Below are positions 16,760 through 25,653 of a DNA stretch of 64,000 bases, piece after piece. The notes under the pieces are model-generated. The model ran no database searches. It worked only from the letters and a program-made list of their open reading frames with translations, and was not told where the DNA came from. Every line of letters begins with the position of its first letter. The stretch's first letter is position 1. The stretch comes from GCA-003244245 sp050699435 (GTDB lineage Bacteria > Actinomycetota > Actinomycetes > Mycobacteriales > Pseudonocardiaceae). The position numbers and the translations under genes were made by a program. The DNA is taken from NCBI GenBank assembly GCA_050699435.1, contig JBOHGM010000004.1, positions 31,460 through 95,459 on the forward strand, in the 5' to 3' direction.

Positions 16760-18562
16760 TCAATGGTGACGAGTGTCCGACCACGCCTCCCACAGAGCGG
16801 CGTACCAACCACCCGCGGCGACGAGTTCGGCGTGAGTACCGGTCTCCACGACCCGGCCGCCGTCCAGCACGACGATGTGGTCGGCCTTGGCGGCCTGGGT
16901 GAGGCGGTGCGCGACGATCAGGCCGGTCCGTCCCTCCAGAGCGCGTGCGGCGGCGGCCTCCAGGACACGGGCACCCGCGCTGCCGGCCTCCGCGGTGGCC
17001 TCGTCGAGGATGGCGACCGGCGGATCGGCGAGGATCAGCCGGGCCAGGGCGAGCTGCTGGGCCTGGGTCACGGTGAGCCGGTGCCCGCCCTCGCCGACCA
17101 CGGTGGCTAACCCGTCCGGCAGCGCCTGGGCCCAGTCCAGCGCGCCGACCTGATGGAGTGCGGCACAGAGTTCGTCGTCGGTGGCCGTCGGCCGAGCCAG
17201 CCGTAGATCATCGGCAAGTGAGCCGGCGAAGACGTGCACCTCCTGGGTGATCAGCGCGACGGCCCTTCGGGTACCGGTCGGGCCGAGTTCATCCAGGGCG
17301 ATGCCGCCAAGGCTGATCGAGCCGCCGCTCGAGCGGTGGATTCCCGCGACCAGCTTGGCCAGCGTGGACTTACCCGCGCCGCTCGCTCCGACCAGTGCGA
17401 CGCGCTCGGCCGGGCCGATGTCCACCCCGACGTCCTGCAGCACGGGGTGACCGGGCAGATATGCGTAGTCGACCGCGGCCACCTTGACTGAGCTGTCCAG
17501 CGGCACCTGCGGGTGCGGTGGCTCGTCCCGGACCGGAAGGTCGGCAACGCCGACCAGCCGGCCCAGGCTGGCCGCGGCGGCCACCGCGTCGTCGACGAGC
17601 GCGAGCGCGATATTGACCGGGTCGAACAGGCCGTGGAAGTAGAGTGCGGCGGCGGTCGCGGTGCCGATCGTGATGTTGCCCCCGCGGACCAGCAGGAATC
17701 CGGCTACCAGGACGGCGGACAGACCGATGAACTCCGCGAGGTTCAGCCGGCCGTAGAACCTGGTCACTAGCCGGATACCGCGGATGACGAGAGCGAGGGC
17801 GGCTTGCGAGCGGCGGGTCACCCGGTTGACGTGCTCGTCCGCGATCCGATAGGCACGTACGGTCTGGGCTCCGCCGATGGTGTCCAGCAGCTGCTGCTGC
17901 TGTGCACCCACCGCAACCCGCTGGGTGGCATACAGGGGGATCGCGTGGCGGACGTACCAGCGCGCGGTGTGCAGCTGCAGTGGCACGACCAGCAGCGCCA
18001 CCAGCAGGAACCGCCAGTCCAGCAGCGCCATCGCGCCCAGGGTCAGCACGATGGTCAGCCCGGAGCGGCCCAGCTCCGGCAGGGCGCGGCGCACCCCTTC
18101 CGCGACCACCCTGACGTCGCCGGTCACTCGCGAGGTGAGATCGCCAGAACCGGCTTGCTCGACCTGCTCCAGGGGCAGCATCAGGGCGCGCTGCACGAAG
18201 CGCTCTCGCAACCGCGCGAGCATGCCCTCCCCGAGCCGCGCGATGAGCGAAACTCCTACCGCGGTCAGCGCACCCGCGACGACCGCGACCAGCGCCAGCG
18301 CGATGACCGGCGTGGTGATGGCATGGGCAGGCCGACCTTGCACAACGAGGTCGACGATGTGGCCGAGCAGCGGCGCGGTGAGCAGGCCCACCGCGGTCGC
18401 GGCGATCAGGACGGTGAACCCGCCGATGGCCAGCTTCCGGTGCGGACGCAGCAGTTCGCGGACCGCTGCCCAGGTCCGGGCCCGGGTCGCGATGGGCAGC
18501 AGCTCCCGCTTCGACCCTGACTCCCACCCGGGGACCGCCCCTGCGGGTGTTGTCGCGGTCAT
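16760..18562 (-). CDS. ABC exporter half-transporter with degenerate signature motif
   Basis: The start at 18562 has GAGGAGG seven bases upstream. The 600-residue product has a six-helix membrane domain followed by a nucleotide-binding domain. Walker A is intact (G-A-S-G-A-G-K-S-T), Walker B is intact (I-L-D-E-A-T-A) and the switch histidine is present (V-A-H-R-L). The usual L-S-G-G-Q signature is replaced by V-T-Q-A-Q-Q. It follows the partner half-transporter by 34 bases. The two are complementary: this subunit supplies ATP binding and catalysis, the other supplies the signature. The likely role is export of the siderophore, by position; uptake systems with fused siderophore-interacting domains (IrtA) are not matched here. 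Confidence 0.88.
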   Translation of the reverse strand: MTATTPAGAVPGWESGSKRELLPIATRARTWAAVRELLRPHRKLAIGGFTVLIAATAVGLLTAPLLGHIVDLVVQGRPAHAITTPVIALALVAVVAGALTAVGVSLIARLGEGMLARLRERFVQRALMLPLEQVEQAGSGDLTSRVTGDVRVVAEGVRRALPELGRSGLTIVLTLGAMALLDWRFLLVALLVVPLQLHTARWYVRHAIPLYATQRVAVGAQQQQLLDTIGGAQTVRAYRIADEHVNRVTRRSQAALALVIRGIRLVTRFYGRLNLAEFIGLSAVLVAGFLLVRGGNITIGTATAAALYFHGLFDPVNIALALVDDAVAAAASLGRLVGVADLPVRDEPPHPQVPLDSSVKVAAVDYAYLPGHPVLQDVGVDIGPAERVALVGASGAGKSTLAKLVAGIHRSSGGSISLGGIALDELGPTGTRRAVALITQEVHVFAGSLADDLRLARPTATDDELCAALHQVGALDWAQALPDGLATVVGEGGHRLTVTQAQQLALARLILADPPVAILDEATAEAGSAGARVLEAAAARALEGRTGLIVAHRLTQAAKADHIVVLDGGRVVETGTHAELVAAGGWYAALWEAWSDTRHH

Positions 18563-18596
18563 CTGCTGCCTCCTCGAGCCACCCGGTGCCCCCGCA

Positions 18597-20297
18597 TCAG
18601 CTGAGCACCGCCGCGCGGTAGCTCTCGTGCGCACCGACGAGATCGGCGTGCGCGCCCTCGACGGTCACGACGCCGCTGTCGAGCACCACCACTCGGTCGG
18701 TCACCGCCAGCAACGCGGGGCTGGTGGTAACCATGATCGTGGTACGCCCCCGGCGGACTGCCCTGATCCCGGCTGCGATCCTGGCCTCGGTCACCGCGTC
18801 GACGGCCGTGGTCGGGTCGTGCACCAGGAGCACCGGTGGGTTGGTAGCCAGGGCGCGCGCCAACGCGACCCGCTGGCGTTGCCCGCCGGATAACGACCCG
18901 CCGCGCTCGGCGATCACGGTGTCGATGCCCTGCGGCAGGCTCTGCGCCACCTCGTCGACCGCGGTTGCCGACAGCACCCGCTGCACACCGGTATGCTCGG
19001 CCCCCCCGGTGATCGCCGCTGTGACGTTGTCGATCAGGGTGCCCTCGAACAGGTCCGCTTCGTGCGCGGCCACCAGGATCGCGGCGCGCACGTGACCAGG
19101 GTGCACCTCCGACAGCGCCACGCCGTCCAGCTCCACCGAGCCGGCTAGCGGGTCCACGTCCCGGCCAAGGCATTCCAGCAAAGCGGTGGCGGCCGCGACT
19201 GGTGCCACGACACCCACCATTTCCCCGGCCGCGATATCGAGATCCAGCTCGTCTAGCGCACCGTGCGAGACACCCCGCAACCGGATCCGGCCCGCAACGG
19301 TATCCGGCAACCGGCCGTTGCCCGACACCACCGCAGGGGGTGCGGCCAGGACCAAGGCGACCCGGCCCGCGGAGGCGCGCGCCTGGGCGAACTCACTGTT
19401 GACCCAGGCAAAAATGGTGAGCGGGGTCAGGAGGAACTGGGCCAGACCAACGGCGGCGACCAGCCCACCAATGCTGATGTCCCCCTGTGCCGCGAGCCGA
19501 CCGCCCACCAGCGCGACGACGGCGATAAAGATCCCGGTCAACGCAAAAATGGTGCCGTCATGCCACGCTTGCGCGCGGGCTGCCCGCAGGGTAGCCACCA
19601 GCGAATCCTGACTGGTACGGCGATAGCGGGACACCGCCGCGGCTTCCGCACCAATGCCCTTCAGCACCCGCAACCCGCGGACCAGATCCGCGGCCGTACC
19701 CGACGCATGCCCGGCGCGTTCCTGCTCGACCTCGGTTCGCCGTTCCAGCGGTTTGCCCAGCAGGTGGGCCAACCACAACAACGGCGGGGTCCCCAGCAAC
19801 ACGAGCAGGCCGAGCGGGACCGAGACGTTCAGCAATGCCACTGCGCTGACCAACAACGCGGTGAGTGCCGCGATCCCCATCGGTAACGCCATGTTGACGG
19901 CACCGACCCGCTTGGCGTCCTCCGTCGCGATGTTCACCAGCGCACCGGACAGCCGGCCGGTCTCCGCTCCACCGCGGGGATCAAGGACGCGCTCGGTCAG
20001 CTGGATCCGGATCTGGTGTGCTGCCTGTTCGGAGGCCCGTTCCGCGGTGCGCGCGGCGAGGCGGAAGCTGAAGGACAGCACGATGAACACCGCTGCCAGC
20101 ACCAGGATCCACGACATCAGCGCATTAGTATCGCCCGTGGCGACGGCACGGTCGATGATGACGCCGATCAGGACCGGGACCATGGCCTCGCCAGCCTGGT
20201 GACTGGCCCCGAAGAGCGAGCTGCCAGCAGCGGCCCGCCACTGACTCACGACCGCCTTCTTCAGGACCAGCCTGCCCGACAGCGCCCCGGCGTGCAC
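18597..20297 (-). CDS. ABC exporter half-transporter with degenerate ATP site
   Basis: The GTG start at 20297 has GGAGGTGAT just upstream. The 566-residue protein has an exporter-type membrane domain and a nucleotide-binding domain with a perfect signature L-S-G-G-Q-R-Q-R-V-A-L-A-R. The Walker A region reads V-V-A-P-V-A-A-A-T-A and lacks the G-K-S/T lysine. Walker B reads L-V-H-D-P-T-T, with the catalytic glutamate position occupied by aspartate. The switch region reads V-T-T-S instead of an H. This subunit therefore cannot hydrolyse ATP on its own and must pair with the adjacent gene product. Heterodimers with one consensus and one degenerate site are known for exporters such as TM287/288 and TAP; loss of the Walker A lysine goes further. 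Confidence 0.88.
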   Translation of the reverse strand: MHAGALSGRLVLKKAVVSQWRAAAGSSLFGASHQAGEAMVPVLIGVIIDRAVATGDTNALMSWILVLAAVFIVLSFSFRLAARTAERASEQAAHQIRIQLTERVLDPRGGAETGRLSGALVNIATEDAKRVGAVNMALPMGIAALTALLVSAVALLNVSVPLGLLVLLGTPPLLWLAHLLGKPLERRTEVEQERAGHASGTAADLVRGLRVLKGIGAEAAAVSRYRRTSQDSLVATLRAARAQAWHDGTIFALTGIFIAVVALVGGRLAAQGDISIGGLVAAVGLAQFLLTPLTIFAWVNSEFAQARASAGRVALVLAAPPAVVSGNGRLPDTVAGRIRLRGVSHGALDELDLDIAAGEMVGVVAPVAAATALLECLGRDVDPLAGSVELDGVALSEVHPGHVRAAILVAAHEADLFEGTLIDNVTAAITGGAEHTGVQRVLSATAVDEVAQSLPQGIDTVIAERGGSLSGGQRQRVALARALATNPPVLLVHDPTTAVDAVTEARIAAGIRAVRRGRTTIMVTTSPALLAVTDRVVVLDSGVVTVEGAHADLVGAHESYRAAVLS

Positions 20298-20384
20298 CCC
20301 ACATCACCTCCGGTCCGCCGACAATCTCGCTCATCGCTCAGGGGTTGCTCAGCGGTCCGCGGAGTGTCCCCAGATCGGTCGTGG

Positions 20385-20621
20385 TCAGGAATTGGCGCGG
20401 CCCGTGCCGTCACGCTCCATCTGCTCGATCAGGCTTGTCGGTCGCATATCCGTCCAATGCTCTTCGACATAGGCTAGGCACGACTGACGGCTGGCTGCAC
20501 CGTGAACGATAGCCCAGCCCGTCGGCACGTCGGCGAAGGTCGGCCACAGTGAATACTGGCCCTCGTCATTGATCAGTGCGTAGAAGGTTCCGCTTTCGTC
20601 GTCGAAAGGATTCGTCGACAT
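20385..20621 (-). CDS. mbtH: MbtH-like NRPS accessory protein
   Basis: The 78-residue protein shows the MbtH signature: N-P-F-D-D near the start, then Y-S-L-W-P-T-F, V-P-x-G-W, and W-T-D-M-R-P-T-S-L near the C-terminus. MbtH-like proteins bind and activate adenylation domains. The ATG at 20621 is chosen over an in-frame GTG at 20630 because GGGAG has good spacing only to the ATG. It lies between the alpha/beta hydrolase and the ABC exporter in one apparent operon, and it is probably needed by the three A domains of the neighbouring NRPSs. Confidence 0.95.
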   Translation of the reverse strand: MSTNPFDDESGTFYALINDEGQYSLWPTFADVPTGWAIVHGAASRQSCLAYVEEHWTDMRPTSLIEQMERDGTGRANS

Positions 20622-20635
20622 AGAGTGCACTCTCC

Positions 20636-21448
20636 CTAGCTCACCGGCACGGCGAAGAACTTCAGGATCAGCTCGTTAACCTCGGTCGGGCGTTCGAGAT
20701 AGCCGTAATGTCCGCAACCCTCGATCTCCTCGTACCGCGCTCCTGGGATCGCCTCGGCCACCTCACGACTCAGATATGGCGGTGTCATCAGATCGTCGGC
20801 AAAGCCGATCACCAGGCTCGGCACGGTGATCCGGGCATAGTCGGCCAGCCGGTCGGGGAAGTCGGCCAACTCCAGCTGAGCTCGCACGCCGGCACCGATG
20901 CGCGATCCGGAGAACTCGAAGAGATCGAGCCAGTCTCGCACCGTTTCCGCGTGGTTGAGCGTCCGCGGTGACAGGTTCTGCAACGCGGTCAGCGCTGCGT
21001 AGTACATCGGCGGCAGCTCGATCCCCGCGTCATGCAAGGCGCGCTCCCCCGCCGAGAGCATGGACTGCACCGGGTCAGGGCGCCCGTGCGCGGCCATCAT
21101 CACCGCCTGCGACACCAGATCCGGGTGGGTCAACGCCAGCTCCTGGACGACGTGCGCGCCCAGAGACGTGCCGATCACCCGGGCCGGCCCATCACCGAGG
21201 TGCTCGATCAACGCCGTGATGTCGCCCACCAGGTCGTCGATGGTCATCCCGGCGGCACACTCGTCCGACGGCGGGATACCGCGGTTGTCCACGGTGACCA
21301 CCCGGTAACCAGCCGCAACCAACGCCGGGACCTGGTGTAGTTGCCACACCCGACCGGGACTGCCCGTGCCCATCACGAGCACCACCAACTCACCCGAGCC
21401 CGCCACCTGGTAGCTGAGCTGAATTCCGTTGAGCTCGACGACCGGCAT
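20636..21448 (-). CDS. Alpha/beta hydrolase in siderophore operon
   Basis: This 270-residue alpha/beta hydrolase has nucleophile elbow G-T-S-L-G-A, an acid in F-A-D-D-L-M-T-P and a histidine in G-C-G-H-Y-G-Y-L-E-R-P. GGGAGGATC precedes the ATG. The first gene of an operon that continues with mbtH and the ABC exporter, it starts 36 bp from an iron box. It could hydrolyse the ferric siderophore for iron release, or edit mis-loaded carrier domains. Nothing in the sequence separates these roles. Length and motifs resemble general hydrolases more than NRPS type II thioesterases. Confidence 0.8.
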   Translation of the reverse strand: MPVVELNGIQLSYQVAGSGELVVLVMGTGSPGRVWQLHQVPALVAAGYRVVTVDNRGIPPSDECAAGMTIDDLVGDITALIEHLGDGPARVIGTSLGAHVVQELALTHPDLVSQAVMMAAHGRPDPVQSMLSAGERALHDAGIELPPMYYAALTALQNLSPRTLNHAETVRDWLDLFEFSGSRIGAGVRAQLELADFPDRLADYARITVPSLVIGFADDLMTPPYLSREVAEAIPGARYEEIEGCGHYGYLERPTEVNELILKFFAVPVS

Positions 21449-21483
21449 GATCCTCCCTCGTCACGAGTTTCCGCACCAGCAGT

Positions 21484-21502
21484 TGAGGTTAGGCTTAGCT
21501 GC
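21484..21502. promoter_or_regulatory. Iron box between hydrolase and amidohydrolase
   Basis: The core GAGGTTAGGCTTAGCT matches the iron-box consensus at about 14 of 19 positions. It abuts the amidohydrolase start codon at 21504 and lies 36 bp from the divergent hydrolase start, so one repressor dimer pair could control both transcripts. Confidence 0.65.
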
Positions 21503-21503
21503 A

Positions 21504-23117
21504 ATGCTCGACGTCAGGCTGGTGAACGCCACTATCATCACCATGGATCCCGACCACCCCCAAGCACACCAGGTGGGCCTGTGGCACGGGCGAGTGGTCA
21601 CCTTGGATGACGCCGCCGCGGCACTGCCGGCCCGCCGGGTGGTGGACCTGCAGGGTGCGACGGTACTTCCCGGGTTCATCGACGCGCACGTCCATCTCGC
21701 GTGGGCCGGGCTGCGGGCGCGCAGCGTGACCATCGCACCATGCCTTCGCGCCGAGGACATCCTGGCTGTCATCCGGGAGGCCAGTCGGGACCGACCGCCA
21801 GGTTCGTGGGTGGACGTGGTCGGGTACGACCAGCGCGCGTTGGGCCGCCACCTCAGCGCCGCCGAGCTGGACATCGTCAGCGGCGACCGCAAACTCTTCG
21901 TGATGCACGACTCCGGCCACGCTTGCGTAGTCAACAGCACCGTGCTGGATCTGCTCCCCGCGGGCATGCCGCACGACGGTGGAATGCTCGCCGAGCAGGG
22001 CATGGTTACGGTCCGAGCACTGCGTCAGCCTTACTCCACTGATGAGCTGGTCGACGCGATTGAGGACGCGGGCAGAACCTGCCTCGCGGAGGGAGTGACA
22101 GCCTGCGCCGAAGCCGGGATCGGCGCCGGCTTGATCAGTCACAGCCCGATCGAACTCGCCGCGTACCAGCAGGCGCTGGAGCAAGGCCGGCTACCGCTCC
22201 GGGTTCAGCTGATGGTGGCCGCAGACCTGTTGCGCCCCGTCGGCTCGCACTCCAGCGATGACACTCCGCGGGGCCTCGACCTGGGCCTGCGCACCGGGCT
22301 CGGCGGGAACCGGCTCTCAATCGGCGCGCTCAAGGTCTTCACTGACGGTGGAATGATGGCACGGACTGCCGCGCTGAGCCGTCCGTATCGCGAATCGGAC
22401 CAGTGTGGACAGCTCTTCGCCGAGCCCGATTCGCTGACGAACCTGATCGTGGACGGGCACCGTGCCGGATGGCAACTCGCCATCCACGCAATCGGTGACC
22501 GGGCGGTGGATGTCGCACTGGACGCACTGGCGCGCGCACAGCAGACCCGCCCGCGCCCGCATGCGCGACATCGCATCGAACACGCCGGACTTGTCCGTCC
22601 GGACCAGCTCGCCCGGTTCGCCCAGGTCGGCGCGATGGCAGTGGTTCAACCGAACTTCCTGTGGTACCTCGGTGACGACTACGCCGCGATCATGGGAGAG
22701 GACCGCGCGCCCTGGCTATACCGGGGTCGGGGCTTCCTGGAGCACGGGATCACGCTGGTGGGCAGCTCCGATCGGCCGGTCACATCCGGGGCGCCGCTAC
22801 GCTCGATCCAGGTCATGGTCCAGCGTGCCACCGAATCCGGTCTGATCATCGGTCCGCAGGAGGGCATCGGCGTTGAAGACGCGCTGCGGTCCTACACGAT
22901 CAACGCGGCCTTCGCCTGTCACCTGGAAGACGATCTGGGCAGCATCACACCGGGCAAATGCGCCGACTTCGTGATACTGGCCGACGACCCGCGCCGCATC
23001 GACAGCTCACGGATCTCCGGCATCGGCATCGTGGCCACTGTCATCGCCGGTGCGGTGGTGCACGGGACAGACCTCTTCGGCACCGGCTACCCGAATCGTG
23101 CGCCGTTGACCACGTAG
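21504..23117 (+). CDS. Amidohydrolase family 3 (YtcJ-like) metal-dependent hydrolase
   Basis: The 537-residue product has the metal-binding D-A-H-V-H motif near residue 60, a likely carbamylated lysine in L-K-V-F-T-D-G-G, histidines in A-I-H-A-I-G-D-R and R-I-E-H-A-G, and a C-terminal aspartate in S-S-D-R-P-V. These place it in the YtcJ-like amidohydrolases, which hydrolyse amides or imides of varied substrates. The start at 21504 is chosen because an earlier in-frame ATG at 21429 would put the iron box inside the gene and lies in the divergent hydrolase. The box directly precedes the ATG, so the transcript may be leaderless or start just inside the box. Its siderophore role is unknown; deformylation or amide cleavage is possible. 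It overlaps the next gene tail to tail by 31 bases. Confidence 0.82.
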   Translation: MLDVRLVNATIITMDPDHPQAHQVGLWHGRVVTLDDAAAALPARRVVDLQGATVLPGFIDAHVHLAWAGLRARSVTIAPCLRAEDILAVIREASRDRPPGSWVDVVGYDQRALGRHLSAAELDIVSGDRKLFVMHDSGHACVVNSTVLDLLPAGMPHDGGMLAEQGMVTVRALRQPYSTDELVDAIEDAGRTCLAEGVTACAEAGIGAGLISHSPIELAAYQQALEQGRLPLRVQLMVAADLLRPVGSHSSDDTPRGLDLGLRTGLGGNRLSIGALKVFTDGGMMARTAALSRPYRESDQCGQLFAEPDSLTNLIVDGHRAGWQLAIHAIGDRAVDVALDALARAQQTRPRPHARHRIEHAGLVRPDQLARFAQVGAMAVVQPNFLWYLGDDYAAIMGEDRAPWLYRGRGFLEHGITLVGSSDRPVTSGAPLRSIQVMVQRATESGLIIGPQEGIGVEDALRSYTINAAFACHLEDDLGSITPGKCADFVILADDPRRIDSSRISGIGIVATVIAGAVVHGTDLFGTGYPNRAPLTT

Positions 23118-24463
23118 TCTTGTGGCAGCGGGATCGAGCTATCCCTTCGGGCAAGGATCGACTCCAGGATCTCAGCGCTGCGGATGGCGCTGTTGGACAG
23201 CAGCGACGAGGTAATCCCGTGGGTATGCTCCGTACCGCCCTGCAGGTAGAGCCCGCAACTCTGCGGAGGGCTGATCATCACCCGGTAGTCTCGCTCGACC
23301 CGCAGGCGGCCCTGCTCGTCGCGGCAGCAGAACGCACCCAGTTCCCCGAGCAGCGGTAACGGGTCAACCGGCCGGTAACCAGTGGCGTAGACCAACACGT
23401 CGGAGTCCAGCACCTCCTTCTCCCCGGTAGTCAGCGACTCGATAGTGGCCCGCACCCCGGTCTCAGTCTCGACCACCTCACCCAGGCGGGAGACATTGAA
23501 TATCCTAAGCCGTTCGATGCCGAGCACTCTTTCTTGGTAGATCCGTCGGTACAGGTCCTCGATAAGATCGAGGTCGACAACCGAGTAATTCGTGTTGGCG
23601 TGATAAGCCATGATCATCTGTTTCACCTCCTCCGGCGCCAGGAAAAACTTACCGACCGCCGACGGATCGAAGACCTGATTCGCGAATGGACTGTCGTCGG
23701 AAGGGCTGTAACCGAAACGGGAGAACACCGCACACACCTCGGCCTGCGGGAAGCGCCGATGCAGGAACGCGGTGACTTCGGCCGCGCTCTGGCCCGCGCC
23801 TACCACGGTGAGCCGGTTGACGGCGCAGCCGTCGAGGTTCTCGACCCGATACAGCAGGTCGTGGTTGTGCCAGACCCGACCCCTGGGGATGACGTCGGGC
23901 GGCAGGTTCGGCTCGAGCCCCATGCTCAGGACTAGGTTGCGTGCTCGGTACACGACGAGATCCTCGGCGCCGGTGCCCGTACGCGCCACCACGTCACAGT
24001 AGACCACCGCGCCGGCCCGCATCACCGGCTCGATCGCGACTACCTGATGATCATAGGCGACAAGATTGCTGAGCTTCGCGGCAGCCCATTCGAAGTAGTC
24101 GTGGAACTCAACGCGCAGCGGGAACAAATCCTTACGGTTGATGAAGTCAACCAGCCTGCCCTTGTGCTGCAAGTAGCACAGAAAGCTGAACTTGCTGGAC
24201 GGATTGCGCAGCGTCACCAGGTCCTTTAAGAAGGATACCTGCATGGTGGCGTCATCGATCAGCATCCCGCGGTGCCACCCGAAACGGGGCTGCCGCTCCA
24301 GGAAGAGCGTGCTGACCGCGTCTTGCGGCGGGATGCCGGCATTGTTCTCGGTGACGGCGATCGCCAGCGCGAGATTCGATGGCCCAAAGCCGACTCCGAC
24401 GATGTCGTAGATCGGGACCTGATCCTCGGAAAGCTCCTGATCCTCGGAGAATGTCTGTGGCAT
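23087..24463 (-). CDS. L-ornithine (lysine) N-monooxygenase
   Basis: This flavin-dependent N-hydroxylase makes N5-hydroxyornithine or N6-hydroxylysine for hydroxamate siderophores. Landmarks are the FAD loop V-G-V-G-F-G-P-S-N-L-A-L-A, substrate-side M-Q-V-S-F-L-K-D-L-V, the NADPH loop V-V-G-A-G-Q-S-A-A-E and the C-terminal D-V-L-V-Y-A-T-G-Y-R-P, matching the SidA/PvdA family in order and length (458 residues). The ATG at 24463 follows GGGACAGG; a GTG at 24535 would add 24 basic residues not seen in the family. Two iron boxes lie between it and the divergent formyltransferase. Ornithine as substrate is favoured because the product appears to be used by a formylating enzyme, as in coelichelin-type pathways. 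Confidence 0.94.
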   Translation of the reverse strand: MPQTFSEDQELSEDQVPIYDIVGVGFGPSNLALAIAVTENNAGIPPQDAVSTLFLERQPRFGWHRGMLIDDATMQVSFLKDLVTLRNPSSKFSFLCYLQHKGRLVDFINRKDLFPLRVEFHDYFEWAAAKLSNLVAYDHQVVAIEPVMRAGAVVYCDVVARTGTGAEDLVVYRARNLVLSMGLEPNLPPDVIPRGRVWHNHDLLYRVENLDGCAVNRLTVVGAGQSAAEVTAFLHRRFPQAEVCAVFSRFGYSPSDDSPFANQVFDPSAVGKFFLAPEEVKQMIMAYHANTNYSVVDLDLIEDLYRRIYQERVLGIERLRIFNVSRLGEVVETETGVRATIESLTTGEKEVLDSDVLVYATGYRPVDPLPLLGELGAFCCRDEQGRLRVERDYRVMISPPQSCGLYLQGGTEHTHGITSSLLSNSAIRSAEILESILARRDSSIPLPQDYVVNGARFG

Positions 24464-24548
24464 ACCTGTCCCATCGCGGCTTCTTCGGATAGTCAAGCGC
24501 CGGTCGAGGTGTCTCGTACCTACCTTCCCCGCCACTTCACCGGAGTTG

Positions 24549-24567
24549 CTAGGTTACCCTAACCTAA
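24549..24567. promoter_or_regulatory. Strong iron box before N-hydroxylase
   Basis: The right 15 bases read GTTACCCTAACCTAA and the whole site matches the iron-box consensus at about 16 of 19 positions, one of the two best in the window. It lies 86 bp upstream of the chosen N-hydroxylase start. Confidence 0.78.
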
Positions 24568-24653
24568 CCATGTGGTCCAGGGGTGATCCACTGGACCGCG
24601 CGAGACGCTCGACGGCGCCGGGATGTCACGCACCTGTCGCTTCGGTTGAAAAC

Positions 24654-24672
24654 TTAGGTAACCCTTGCTTTA
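24654..24672. promoter_or_regulatory. Iron-box-like site before formyltransferase
   Basis: The sequence TTAGGTAACCCTTGCTTTA matches the iron-box consensus at about 12 of 19 positions and lies 37 bp upstream of the formyltransferase start. The left half is good and the right half is weak. Confidence 0.5.
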
Positions 24673-24708
24673 CTCTCAGTGATTCGTCGCAGAGTCTGGA
24701 GGATGCCC

Positions 24709-25653
24709 ATGCGGGTTGTCACGTTCGGCTACCAGACCTGGGGTCACCGCACCCTGCAGGCCCTGCTGGATGCGGACCATGAGGTTGCCCTCGCCGTCAC
24801 GCACCCCACGAGCGACCATGCCTACGAACGGATCTGGGCTGACTCGGTGGCCGACCTCGCCGACCAACACGGGATTCCGGTTCTAGTCCGCAACCGCCCT
24901 GACGAGGAGCTGACGTCGCGGCTGAAGGAGGCAGATCCGGACATCATCGTGGCGAACAACTGGCGTACCTGGATCCCACCAGAGATCTTCAACCTTCCCC
25001 GGCAGGGGGCCCTCAACGTGCACGACTCGCTGCTGCCCGCCTATGCCGGATTCTCGCCACTCGTCTGGGCGCTGCTCAACGGCGAGACCGAGGTCGGCGT
25101 GACCGCGCACCTGATGAACGCCGAACTGGACGCCGGTGACATTGTGCTGCAACGGTCTGTGCCGGTCGGCCCCACCGACACCACGACAGATCTGTTCCAC
25201 AAGACCGTCGCTCTGATCGGCCCCATCACTGTCGACGCCCTGGCGCTCATCGCCTCCGGGCGTACCGACTGGACCAGGCAGGACCGGTCGAAGGCCAGCT
25301 TCTTCCACAAACGGTCGACCGAGGACAGCCGCATCGACTGGACCTGGCCGGCCGAGGACATCGACCGGTTGGTCCGGGCCCAGTCCGACCCTTACCCCAA
25401 TGCGTTCACCTTCTACCGCGGCGAGCGCATCCGCGTCCTGCGGGCATCGGTGTCCCAAGCCCGATACGGCGGCACCCCTGGCCGCGTCTTCGTTCAGGAA
25501 GGTGACGGTGTCGTCATCGTCGCCGGGGCCGACGCTCGACGTGGCCAGAACCATGGCCTAGCGATCACACGGATACGCACCGACGACGGTGTCGACTATG
25601 CCGCCACCGAGTACTTCCGCACCATGGGCGGCTACCTCACCAGCCATCCCTAA
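24709..25653 (+). CDS. N-hydroxyornithine formyltransferase (methionyl-tRNA formyltransferase fold)
   Basis: This 314-residue protein resembles methionyl-tRNA formyltransferase and the siderophore formyltransferases of coelichelin and rhodochelin clusters. It has the formyl-tetrahydrofolate catalytic segment with N-V-H-D-S-L-L-P-A-Y and G-D-I-V-L-Q, plus a C-terminal OB-like domain. It should use N10-formyl-tetrahydrofolate to formylate N5-hydroxyornithine. The ATG at 24709 is preferred because GGAGG lies six bases upstream; the ATG at 24703 is adjacent to that site. It is divergent from the N-hydroxylase, its functional partner, with two iron boxes between them, and overlaps the phosphopantetheinyl transferase tail to tail by 17 bases. 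Confidence 0.9.
   Translation: MRVVTFGYQTWGHRTLQALLDADHEVALAVTHPTSDHAYERIWADSVADLADQHGIPVLVRNRPDEELTSRLKEADPDIIVANNWRTWIPPEIFNLPRQGALNVHDSLLPAYAGFSPLVWALLNGETEVGVTAHLMNAELDAGDIVLQRSVPVGPTDTTTDLFHKTVALIGPITVDALALIASGRTDWTRQDRSKASFFHKRSTEDSRIDWTWPAEDIDRLVRAQSDPYPNAFTFYRGERIRVLRASVSQARYGGTPGRVFVQEGDGVVIVAGADARRGQNHGLAITRIRTDDGVDYAATEYFRTMGGYLTSHP

Noticed and set aside
24464..24535. Extended start of the N-hydroxylase at GTG 24535
   Set aside because: The added 24 residues are basic and unlike the family, and the ATG at 24463 has a better leader.
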